From: Brachycybe producta
Taxonomy: Eukaryota; Arthropoda; Diplopoda; Playtdesmida; Andrognathidae
Direction: 5' to 3'
Length of the DNA stretch: 64,000 nucleotides
Assembly (NCBI GenBank): GCA_036925085.1
Contig: JAUPFP010000001.1
Location: forward strand, 9,693,002-9,757,001
Position 1 is the first letter of the stretch. Every line of letters starts with the position of its first letter. The notes under the pieces are model-generated. The model ran no database searches, had not been told where the DNA came from, and saw only the letters and a list, made by a program, of their open reading frames with translations. The position numbers were made by a program, and so were the translations under genes. Positions 21,785 through 32,039 of this stretch are shown one piece after another.

Positions 21785-22681
21785 GAGCCTAGATATAGCA
21801 TTTATTTCATAATTTCTCCGAATGTAGGCGCTGCGATCGTTGTTGATTGGAAAACGATTTGTTTAACGTTTTTTTTTCCGGTTCGAAGTCACATAATAAT
21901 TAATAGAAAAATAATTTCGCGTGCTAATCTTATAAAAAGAAAACAACGTGAAGCCAATAGATTAATGCACGTGCTAATTTTTGTGTGATTGTTCTAAGTC
22001 GTTTTTAATGGGAGTTCTTCAAATGTTTGGGTGACGGTTTTTTGCTCCTATGGAACTTAACATGGAGTTAAAAAAACGTAAGATTTTAAATGTTATTTAA
22101 AAATAGAAAGCCCTTTTAAAATTTAGAAAAAAGAATAATCCTGAAGGCAATAAACACGTGTAAGTACGTGCTAATTTTTCTGATTGCTCTAAATCATTTT
22201 AATGAGAATTCTCTTAACTGTTGTTGGACGGTGTTTTAATCCTATGGGACTTAACATGGAGTTAAAAAACGTACGATTTTAAACGTTATTAAAAAAATAG
22301 AAGGACCTTTTCAAAATTTATAAAAAGGAAACATCGTGAAGCCAATACATGAATATATGTGCTAAGTATTTTATTGTTCTAAATCGTTTTTAACGAGAGT
22401 TTTTCAAATGTTTGTGGGATGGTTTTGGGGCCAATGGGATTTAACATGGGGTTAAAAAACGAACAACTTTGAACCTTGTTTAAAAATAGAAGGACCTTTT
22501 CAAAAATTATATAATTCGAGCACGTGAAGAACAATACTTTTTGTTGCATTTTGCGCTTTACTGTATTTTAATTGAGCGATTGTGAAGCGATGTCTTGCAG
22601 TTTTAGTAACACCATATAAGAACACTCATTTGTCTCGTTGTCGTCTGCTCAAAACAACAAGATGGACGTGGATCTAGGCTC
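21785..22681. mobile_element. TTAA-flanked MITE nested in the Tc1 palindrome
   Basis: The terminal repeats GAGCCTAGAT and ATCTAGGCTC are flanked by TTAA (21781-21784) and TTAG (22682-22685). The right arm of the palindrome runs uninterrupted across the equivalent point, which proves a later insertion. Inside are three imperfect direct repeats of about 190 bp. There is no ORF. The TTAA target is that of piggyBac-type transposases. A fragment of the same end lies at 58,736. Confidence 0.75.
21946..22510. repeat. Three direct repeats of about 190 bp inside the MITE
   Basis: Units begin near 21,946, 22,131 and 22,327. They share GTGAAGCCAATA-like starts, GTGCTAATTTTT, TTCTAAATCGTTTTTAA and TTAACATGGAGTTAAAAAAC. 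Divergence between units exceeds that between array copies at 1.8-10 kb, so the internal triplication is older. Confidence 0.7.
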
Positions 22682-22849
22682 TTAGGTATTGTGACAAAAT
22701 AACATGCTGAACACAACGTTAACATTAAAATTAATAAAGTATACGACTGTCCTGATGTTTTATAACTTAAAACTTTCTTTTCTACATACTTTAACCAATA
22801 TTTTTAAGAATATTTACAGAAATTTTACCCTCAAGCAACTAAACTGCTA

Positions 22850-23125
22850 AAAATGGCACTGTTGAGCTCTGCTAATGTATTATAATCATAGCAATCTGCT
22901 TAATAATCCTATATGACGATGTCCCAAATGTTCTATTGAGAAGGATTTAAGTTTGGGTAACACGTCGACTATTTGAGAGTGGTGATATTTTGGTTTCTTC
23001 ACCATTCCTTCGTTAGGTTACTTGAGCAAACTGGTGCACTTTATTGCTGGAATAATAAGCTAATGCTAGGGAGTCGATGTTTTATGGCAGTACATACCCT
23101 CCTAACATTGTGTGATGATCAATGG
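22850..23125 (-). pseudogene. Mirrored Tc1 transposase fragment, left arm
   Basis: This is the reverse-complement counterpart of the right-arm transposase fragment, recognised by aligned stretches such as ATTTGAGAGTGGTGATATTT, GCAAACTGGTG and CTAGGGAGTCGA. It has several small indels and no usable frame. Confidence 0.6.
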
Positions 23126-23425
23126 TATTTGTTATGATTGAAATAAATCCTAAGGTACGCATTTCAAAAACTTAAGCTGCTCATTCCGAATCCACTAAAT
23201 GTTTCCCTTATCATTAGGCTCACTCACTGCCAAAATTTTGTTTAGAATAATATTGTGGTTTTTTCCTCACATCCTTCCAATATGAAGAAAAAAGAAAAAC
23301 CGTCAAGATCATCGAGATTGAACTTTTTTCGCATAAGAAATGTTGGTGGTGGGAGCCTAACAATATGCGAAGTGTTTAGTGCCCTTTGCCTTCATTTCAA
23401 CCAAAAAAATAATGTTTATTATTAG

Positions 23426-23703
23426 ACAATGTTATGCGAGTGTTTACTAACTGACCAAAGTCGATTCCCTAGTGTTAGCTTAGTATTTGAGCAAGAAAAT
23501 ACACCAGTTCGCTTTGGTAACCTAAGAAATGAATGGTTACGAAACAAAAATATCACCACTCTCAAATGGCTGGCGTTTCCCCCAGACTTAAATTTTACAG
23601 AGAACTTTTGGGACATCATCTTACGTAATGATTAAGCAGATTGCCTTTATTATACTACAACTGCAGAACTAAAAAGTGCCATTTTAGCTGCTTCGGGGCA
23701 GAG
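23426..23703 (+). pseudogene. Tc1/mariner transposase C-terminal fragment
   Basis: The reading LRNEWLRNKNITTLKWLAFP followed by PDLNFTENFWDII matches the end of a Tc1-family DDE transposase, where the last acidic catalytic residue sits in the PDLN..EN.W motif. The equivalent of the central catalytic block before it reads FEQENTPVR and looks degenerate. A stop follows RND, and the frame then continues recognisably to about 23,703. A mirrored, more decayed copy lies on the minus strand at about 22,850-23,125. Confidence 0.7.
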
Positions 23704-24085
23704 TTTCTGTAAATTTGCGTATAAATATTGTTTAAAGTATGTAGAAAACATATTATAATACGTCAGGACAGTCGTGTACTTTATTAATCTTAATGTTACT
23801 GTTGTGTTCAGCATGTTATTTTGTCACAATAATTAATAAAAGTGAAAAGTTCATTCGTTCGCTTATAATTATGAAAAGACCATTTTCCAGTTTTTAATTC
23901 TCTAAATTTTTACCTTTTTAAGAAAAAATTTTCTGTATAGAAGAACGATTATAATATAGGAGGTTCTCTTTATGTTGAAAATGTCAGGCAAATCCATCAA
24001 TTGTAGCCCGAGTTATAACCAATTTCTGGGGTGCGTCTATATATATGAAACGAACTGTACAATATCTCAGATTAAGCAAAATGAA

Positions 24086-24190
24086 AAAAAAAAAATGAAT
24101 ACACAAAAACTCCAGCCAGGACTTGAACCAAGGACCCGAGACTCACTTCTCTGCCAAAGACATAACCAATTTTGCTACCAATGTAAATTG
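24086..24190 (-). mobile_element. tRNA-like SINE head
   Basis: On the minus strand TGGTAGCAAAATTGG (24180-24166) resembles a pol III A box, and GGTTCAAGTCC (24129-24119) is a near-consensus B box, 51 bases from the start of the A box. The sequence reads like a decayed tRNA and is followed by T/A-rich sequence. A complete tRNA cloverleaf is not convincing, so a tRNA-derived SINE or tRNA pseudogene is the better call. Confidence 0.5.
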
Positions 24191-24552
24191 TGAGATTAAA
24201 GGTGACCTCACGGTAATCCACGTAGGTTAATTTATTCATTGAACAAAAGTATGATGCAATCATGAAAGCTTTCCTGGCTGCCAACTTTTGTGTTCAGGGG
24301 TTTTGGTGAAATTTGATAATTTTTCACAAAAATCAGGTAAACGGAACAAAATTGAAAATTATAATGTATCCTACGAAGAAGCCCATCTAAAGATGTGTAT
24401 ACTGGTTAATGTTCACGATTTTAGAGTGTGTTAGTTTCTGAAAACATTCGTGCACAAAGGAAGAGAGGGAAGGGGAAAGGGAGGAAGGGAGTCAGCCTTT
24501 AGCAAATTATGATATTCGATAGATACCACCTTAACCGTTATTGAAATCAAAA

Positions 24553-24885
24553 AAATTTTTAGCCAACGAAATTTTTTAGTCAACGAAATTTTTTAGTCAA
24601 CGAAATTTTTTAGTAAACGACATTTTTTAGTCAACGAAATTTTTTAGTCAACGAAATTTTTAGTCAACGAAATTTTTAGTCAACGAAATTTTTAGTCAAC
24701 TACATGTTTAGTCAACTACATGTTTAGTCAACTACATGTTTAGTCAACTAAATTTTTAGTCAACTAAATTTTTAGTCGACGAAATTTCTTAGTCAACTAA
24801 ATTTTTAGTCAACGAAATTTCTTAGTCAACTAAATTTTAAGTCAACAAATTTTTTTAATCAATTTAATTAGTCGACTAAACTAAA
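24553..24885. repeat. Minisatellite, unit about 16 bp
   Basis: About twenty units of the form TTTTTAGTCAACGAAA. Two variant blocks occur: three units with CTACATG (24,700-24,745) and later units with CTAAAT. Variants are grouped in runs, as expected from slippage or unequal exchange. Confidence 0.95.
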
Positions 24886-26517
24886 ATGTACCTTTTAGGT
24901 TTAAGTATCCCTTATATGTTAGAGAAATGTTCCATATGATTAGTTTGAAGTTATTTGCGTTGACTAATTCTACTGATTAGTAATTTTAGTTTGCACATGT
25001 GGAGGGAATGCATTTTCAAAATAGTCCAAGACCTAGACTTTAGGGCCCTACCTGTTATTTGTATTCTACTAGTATTACTTATCTTAAAAACATAGGCCCC
25101 TATATAGTTACATGATAAATTTATAAAAATACAGACATGAATTGAAAAGAGAAGGAAGAAAATAGTTGCACAAACGTAGGTGTTTGCAAACGAATGTTTG
25201 AAAAATAACAAATGAATAGGATTTTGAAAAAACATAAAGACAGAACCAAACTTTTAAAGTTTGTATTTGTATATTTGTGTGTGTGGTCTTCTATGTGTTT
25301 CTCTATTTCTATGTATTTAAGGGAGTAAAAGGGGAGTTATGGGGGAGGAGGAAGAGGAGTAAATAGTAAACTAATGGATTTGAAATTTGCCATTTGTTTT
25401 GACACATGACGGGAATGGGAGAAGATGGTAACCGGATTCCCATTTCATTGACTTCCTGGTTTCTTGTGTACTTTTTAAAAGATTTTCAAGGGCCATTCAT
25501 TGCATTCGTGTTTGGGGAGGGAGAGGGGGGCTACAAACACTAGGTCCCTCAGCCCCACTCAGTCCTCGCAGTCTTCCAATATTGGATCACGGAGAAACCA
25601 AACAAAGCTTTCTTAGAATTTGTTTTAAGACATTTTTTGTTTGTTTGGATTCAGGAGAAGGACAGTTGGAACACCTTGTAAAAATTGAATATTTTAAATG
25701 GTCAGTTCATATTATTATGTCATGTGTGTGGTCCCATTATTTAACTGATCAATAGCATAGTCAACAGAAAATGGTTTCTGTTGTCTTTTAAGGCTTCTTC
25801 AAAAATCCACTTCACTGGATAAATGGATAACATTGATAGAGTTTCTGCGATATGCAACTCTTTTTGAGAGAACAAAAAGGACTCCTGAATTACAGTAAAA
25901 ACCTTTTACTTTAATTTATGTTTGAAATGTGGAGTTTCATATTTCACTAACTTTGCAATTTATTTATATAAATATATAAAATTTGATTTATTTGCAATTA
26001 ATTTAATTAAATGCATTATAACGAAAAAGGCGACCAAATGGGAGTTCTGACCAGTCTTATTAGCAGAGGGCGGAATTCTATAAAAAAACATATTCCAAAT
26101 ACATTCAGCTATCATGCCCAAATTTAATATCCATCCATTTCAGAATGTTAGGAATTGAATAAACTACATTTATAAATACATATTTTACATATTTTGGAAA
26201 ATATTTAAATACACATATTTTTGTAAATATTTATTGAAATTTAAACATATTAATATTTTTTTTCAAATTTCAAATATTTATACCAATCCTGAACCCTGAA
26301 TTGGAAAGAAACTAACAAAATTATAATTTTTCAAGTATCTAAATGTTATTTCGTGAATCATTAGTTACTTTATATAAGGTTAGTAGAGACCACATGTTAG
26401 AAACAAACAAGACAAAGAAAGTTATTATTTTATGTCTGTTTTCCAGTTGTTAATGAAATTTAACAAAACCATTTACTATTTGAAAGAAAATTTGTCTTTT
26501 ACAGTCTTGTGAAGTAT
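24886..26517. other. AT-rich spacer
   Basis: No gene or confident element. GA-rich patches near 25,330-25,370 and 25,510-25,530; short ORFs here have no recognisable protein features. Confidence 0.5.
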
Positions 26518-26519
26518 TA

Positions 26520-26946
26520 GGGACTTAGCAAAATTTCGTACGAAATAAATTTATTTACGAAATCCATTATTTTGACGTCGTTTCCGGAAGATTTCGTATG
26601 AAATGAGGCATTTCTTTACGAAATTATAAAATTATTTTGTAGTTGGATTTTGTCGATGGAAAACGACGTCGTTTTAAAAATAATAACCAACCCTCAATGA
26701 AAGATTTCCGATTAAAGCAAGAATATTAAGTGCAAAGAACAATAAAAATTAAAAAAATCTACATTTAGTGGCGATTAGTTAGGCAAAAATTACCACACAA
26801 ATCGCCGTAAAAGGTGAATGATTTCGTTTATGTTTTTGGGTTGCTTCGCTAACTACAATAACGAAATTGAAACGAAAACGAAATCACTTAATTTAAATAT
26901 ATAAATTTCGTGAAACTTAATTTCGTACGAAATTTCGCTAAGTCCC
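26520..26946. mobile_element. MITE with GGGACTTAGC termini, TA target
   Basis: The terminal inverted repeats GGGACTTAGCAAAATTTCGT and (mirror) GGGACTTAGCGAAATTTCGT are flanked by TA on each side (26518-26519, 26947-26948). Many internal TTTCGTACGAAA palindromes occur. It is 427 bp with no coding capacity. The TA target suggests mobilisation by a Tc1/mariner-class transposase. Confidence 0.75.
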
Positions 26947-27461
26947 TATTGTAGTAAAGTGGTCTCTCACTATCAATTATCTACCATCTACATTTTATGA
27001 TAATTCTGATGATAAAACATTTTTACTTTCTAAGAAAATTAAAATAAACAAATTAAAAGTATTAAACAGACTATTTGCTTATTAAAGAATATTTAGGAAT
27101 TTAAAAATATTTTAATACATATTTTGCCCATTTTGAGTACATATAATATGTACATATTTTCCAATAATAAAAACATTTTATTCCGCCCTCTGCTTATTAG
27201 GGGCTTTCACCGCCTCACGACAATTACTGTTAACAACAATTACTTTTCATTATTTGGTCTTTTTGTGTGATAAACAATTTATCGTAGCATATTGTGCCGA
27301 CTATTTTAAGAATGTGCCATTCGTACAGCTGATGCATCCCAATGCACCTTGATACTCCTCCTTTACATTAACATTAGCATACTTTAACATATATTTGCAG
27401 CATAATTAAAAAAAATTATTGAAATTGTTGTTGGGTTTATATCAATGGGGTTTTATATTTT

Positions 27462-27567
27462 CTGGTTTTGACAATGCATTCTCTATGCTGCACTTGGACT
27501 CTTGTCCCTCTGCCATAGGCCTTTATGGCTGCTTGGAGAGTAATTTTTCAAATTCAAATTCAAATTA
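27462..27567 (+). mobile_element. LINE/SINE 3' tail relic
   Basis: Same family as 15,595-15,690 (TTTTGACAATGCATT, CCATAGGCCTTTATGG, AGTAATTTTTCAAATTC), here ending in three CAAATT-like units. The CCATAGGCC...GGC hairpin plus simple tail resembles the 3' end of the LINE at 62,740-62,826. Confidence 0.5.
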
Positions 27568-29924
27568 GATGATGAGCATTTGTTGAACCCTTATAAAGCT
27601 GGTTTCACACCGACCACTTTGGGACGCTACTTTGTGAAGCTACTTTGTGGTATGGTGCCACAAAGTGGTTGATGTGGCACGCTTCACCCCAGGTAGAGCA
27701 AGAAATTTACTGGCTTAATTAATTAATGTATTTGCCCATACGAAGATATGGTTTTCGTGCAAGTGGCCGGGGTAGGTGAATAATGAGCGTAGAACAACGC
27801 ATATGACAGTTAAGTTAACTGATGCCCATTCTTCACGTCACGTCTAAGTGAAGTGAAATACAGATTACCATTGAAAACAATAACAAATTTAAGATTCTTG
27901 GTTTTGAATTATAACAATATTTTATAAGAGGATTATTTTTGTATAAAAGCCTAATTATTTTATAATATTTTATAATTTTATAATAATTTATAAAATAATA
28001 TGATAAAAGTTTTATTATAAAAAAATTAATTTCATATACAAAAACGCATTCTTTTTTTAAACTTTGCTGTTGTCATTGGCACAACAACAAAAAAAGGTGG
28101 CAGTGACTCGTGTGACCCACTAAAAATGACCACTTTATGTGGGGCCACAAACTGGTCTTTATGAGGCCAGTCGAATGTGCAATTGTATAATTATGATAAT
28201 AAAAAGAGAATATAATTTATATATTGATGTGAATCCTATTTTTTTTCTTCAGTTGCGAGTTAATAAAAATAACGCTACATATTTAGCAAAATATAACTTT
28301 AGATTTTGATTGACACATTTTTGCGCCGAGTAATTTTTGTGTGTTTGTGTGTGGTATACTGGAAGTGGGTGTGGGATGGGATGTTCCCGTGGCGCCAACG
28401 ACTCAGTGACGTCATTTACTGAATGGCATTTACAGTTAAGCTAATGGCACACATGTTCAACTTGAATAAAGGCAAACTAACAAAGTACATATATAAAATA
28501 ATAATAGGCAGCTGGGCTTCATCTTCACTTCTTGTTAAAAAAAAAAACGTTGAAATGTGGATTTGTGTTTGATTCCCGCCAAGTTCCTTGTTTATTCAGC
28601 CGCTACAACCATTAAACTAATCGTTCGTTTCAATCTTCTCTTGATACTACTCTATGTTAATGTCAAACTTTACAGTAGGCCCTACTATAAGTGTGTGTTT
28701 GTATGTAATGTAGACATCATCCTAGCTTAACCACAAACAAAAACACACATGAATCAATGAATGTCTCACTCAACGCAAATTACATATATACAGTACATGA
28801 AATCAAATGATGACTTTTTTCCTCACTCCTATTTTCTGATTTAGTTGTTCATTTTTTGCTATCATATGCCAAGACTAATAATATTATAATTAACATGTCA
28901 TCTAAACACAATTAAAAATGTATCGCCAATTAAAAATCTAGGAATTGTAGTCAATAATTTAAGTATTTTTGAAATAATATCTTATAGAATGTAGCAGTTC
29001 AGGAAGGTACTGAGTTTATGTGACAAGGTGGCAAATGTCGCCTGCACTGGTCCTTCTAAGCGCCAATGCGCCAAATATTCACTACAACAGAGTGTTGCAC
29101 GTAACATGCGTTTTATTTTAGAAAAGTATTATAACACGTGCACTTTTTGCTAGTTGTTAACAACAACATAAAATAAACGTGGACAAAATTTCAACTAAGC
29201 TTATACAGAATCAGTTGAATACTAAAAAAGTTCTTCCGTCAGTATCTTCACATGTTAAGTGGTTGGAAAGTTGAGATGCTTTAATTTTCAATTTTATATT
29301 TAAAAACTAGAAGGTACATAGAACATTGTTAATGCGTACGTTTCAGATGTGTTTTTTTTTTGGTTTCATTTAAAATAACTATTTCACTCATTTTAACAGA
29401 AGTGGTTAATTTTTTTTTATAAATGTTTTCCTTGCAAGACTGGATTTAAGTTGGAGTGTGGCAAATACTGTATAGGGGCAGTTGCCAAGGTCGCCATACA
29501 AACCTGCAATTCCTTAGGACCCACACAACTTTAAATCCAATCCTGAAATTTGTTGTTCGATATAATATCTGTTGCAAGTGGCGGCTTCAATCGATGAACG
29601 TTGAAAGTACAATAAAAGCTAAAAAAAGTTCAAGTTTTTTTATTTTGCTCAGTATAATCTGAGTTTGAGATATTGAGAGGCGTTTACACTTTTAAACCAC
29701 TATTAATTAATTATGATTTATTTTCATCCTTGGAACAGCTAAATCTAGATTATTCTGTCAATCAGGAGCAAAATGAAGAAAAACTAGGAAGTGTTTAATA
29801 AACTAGAAAATTAGATCACTGACCAGGATTTAATGATAATAGGGTATTTGATGATTGATAGATTTCAAATTAAAATAAACTTTTTATAGACAAAAATTAA
29901 AAAACATTTTCTGCTTAAATTCGG
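27568..29924. other. AT-rich spacer, possible old hAT-like MITE
   Basis: No gene. A weak inverted repeat (GCTGGTTTCACACCGACCAC near 27,598 and its mirror near 28,150-28,180) may be an old element of about 580 bp; no target duplication was found. The rest is AT-rich. Confidence 0.4.
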
Positions 29925-30850
29925 GCCATTGAAGCCAGTGAGAAAGAGAAATTCCTATTTTAAAAAATAGATGGTTCAGGCAAATGTTTTGTTTGCTGCA
30001 ACGAAAATTGTTATTTTCAAAATTCAAATTGCAATATGTACAATAACAATATTGCTCATCTAGTGATAAGTTGGTAAAAATTTATAATTAGTTTTTCTAT
30101 TTTTAATTTCCTTTTAAAATCTCGTATTTCTTTAGCCTATGTTAAATTCCTATTTCAAAAATACATGGTTCAGGCAAATATTTTGTTTTCTGCAACGAAA
30201 ATTGTTATTTTCAAAATTCAAATTGCAATATGTACATAACAATATGGCTCATCTAGTGATAAGTTGGTAAAAATTTATAATTAGTTTTTCTACTGTATTT
30301 TTAATTTTTTAGCCCATGTTAAATTCCTATTTCAAAAATACATGGTTCAGGAAAATGTTTTGTTTTTTGCAACAAAAAATTGTGATTTTCAAAATTCAAA
30401 TTGCAATGTATACATAACAATATTGCTCATCTAGTGATAAGTTAGTACAAATTTATAATTAGTTTTTCTATTTTTAATTTCATTTTAAAATCTCGTCTTT
30501 TTTTAGCTCGTGTTAAATCCCATAGGCCACGAAAGCTCCTCCGTTTATGCATTTTATAGGATCTAAATTTCCCACTAACAATGAGTTTCATAATACCCTA
30601 AAATTTGACCACTAATTGTATACGACTCAAATTACTCACCATTGTCAATCAAAAGTTGCTCTTTTTTCAGTAGTGCATATTTACCCAAAAAAGAGTCGTT
30701 ATTAAAATATAGCTATTTATATCCATCGATAAGAGAAAAAATGGCGAACAAAAGTGTGTCAAAATTGATTTTTTTGCCACATGTTGACGTCACAGCTACA
30801 GAAGCGCCTACATGCAAAGATTTTTGTAAGTTTTTTTTCACTGTAGGTTC
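29925..30850. mobile_element. Copy of the TTAA-flanked MITE family
   Basis: Nearly the same sequence occurs at 50,155-50,862 and in part at 49,542-49,920. The right end reads ACTGTAGGTTC then TTAA (30851-30854), matching the other copies. The first half consists of about three direct repeats (starts near 29,949, 30,144 and 30,321), each with AAATTCCTATTT and AACGAAAATTGTTATTTTCA. The left terminal repeat is missing. The internal ORF at 30,642 is not conserved as protein. Confidence 0.75.
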
Positions 30851-30943
30851 TTAAATAACCGGGTTTTATGTAATTGTGCTGTTCGAATTCATATCCAAAC
30901 GGGATTTTAGTTTTTATATATTGTATATTATACCATCGGGTAT

Positions 30944-31288
30944 TTGTTTAACGGGTTTTTCTGTACAAAAACACAGGAACGTGTTTTAACCCTAGTTGGG
31001 GGGCGTAACGAATTTAAGATTCATTGTTTAAGTTCACCCTGTAATAAAGAAAGTTATCGACAGGTTCTCACCTCATGCTTGGGGTGGCTGGGAGGTCATC
31101 AAGACGATGCCTCCCTGCCCACCAAGATGAGAAGAATGGACAAGAGACCTCCATCGGCGATTTTAATAGGATATATCCTAGAGAAATCGACGATGCTGAA
31201 CTCTTGGTCCATGAGAATCTTTTCAAGTCTTACAAGAAGGATGAAGAATATCCTTCTTGATTGTAATCATTTATTTTCCATCTTATAG
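30944..31288 (+). other. Unrecognised short ORF
   Basis: A 114-codon open frame overlaps a 61-codon frame (31,075-31,260). The second contains SIGDFNRIYPREIDDAELLV, which has more protein-like composition. I do not recognise either. It lies just before an LTR-like segment, so it may be retroelement debris. Confidence 0.25.
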
Positions 31289-31289
31289 A

Positions 31290-31590
31290 AGTTTTTATTA
31301 TATTGTTAATGTAGTTATTTTAAGGTCCAGGTTGTGTCCAAGAAACTTGGACACACCTGGAGCCTTTTTTTTATCCGAATCACATGTTGTATTAACATTA
31401 ATTGATATAAATACGGGACTGTGTGGATTGAGAGACAGATTGGTTAGAAATACAGAACTAGACTTACCTATCTGATACTCCTCTCAATCCACAGCGAGTT
31501 GCTGTCTTTGAATAAAAGAATTGTATTACTTAACAAAGATCTATGTGTGGACTCTGTTTATTTTTGGGACGTGGGACTTTGCATTACAGC
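31290..31590 (+). promoter_or_regulatory. LTR-like promoter segment with two inverted repeats
   Basis: The segment contains CCAGGTTGTGTCCAAG/CTTGGACACACCTGG (31327-31360), a TATAAATA box near 31,408, then GTGGATTGAGAG and its mirror CTCTCAATCCAC (about 31,419 and 31,481), an AATAAA signal near 31,513, and a CATTACA end near 31,588. The order promoter, transcribed repeat, poly(A) signal, CA end suits an LTR. No second copy is in the window, so this is a hypothesis. Confidence 0.4.
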
Positions 31591-32039
31591 CGGCACTTAG
31601 CCAAATGAATCAACCGACAGAAGAAGTCTCCAGCAGCCACGTGTAAGCCGATTCGACAACGCTATTTTCCACCCCTGGACTCCTGAGGTACCGACCCTTG
31701 TGTCCCTGGTGTTTAAGTATACAACACAGGTGCCAATAGACCGAAAGAATTGAGCATCAACGTTCATTCAACACTTTCAAATGGCTACCAGAGATCTCTC
31801 TGTGGGCTGTGAGAGAATGAGAACGTTACAATTATATAATTGCAATACAAGCATACAAACAACATATAATGAAAATTCACTGTTTGAAAATACAAACAGA
31901 ACAATGCTATTTGAGATCATTATACTCCTAGAGCATTAATTTCTTGCATACAAATATAATAAGTAAATTGGCATGTAAGTAATTAAGACTCTAGGAGTAC
32001 ATATAAATATAATTCTGAAAATTCAACCCCCAGCCCACC

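Larger units (their letters stand above)
21571..24057. mobile_element. Palindromic Tc1/mariner element
   Basis: Two inverted arms span about 2.5 kb and are flanked by TA on both sides (21569-21570 and 24058-24059). The termini CAGTGTGTTTCATATTTATA and, inverted, CAGTTCGTTTCATATATATA are Tc1-type ends. The left arm is 21571-21784, then a 0.9-kb insertion, then 22,688 to about 23,125. The right arm is about 23,410 to 24,057. Arms align along their full length (for example TGTGACAAAATAACATGCTG near 22,691 and its mirror near 23,828). Each arm includes a C-terminal transposase remnant, so two copies of the same element end face each other around a unique centre of about 285 bp. It is non-autonomous now. 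Confidence 0.85.

Noticed and set aside
24553-24885. CRISPR array
   Set aside because: Directly abutting 16-bp units without unique spacers, in a eukaryotic context.
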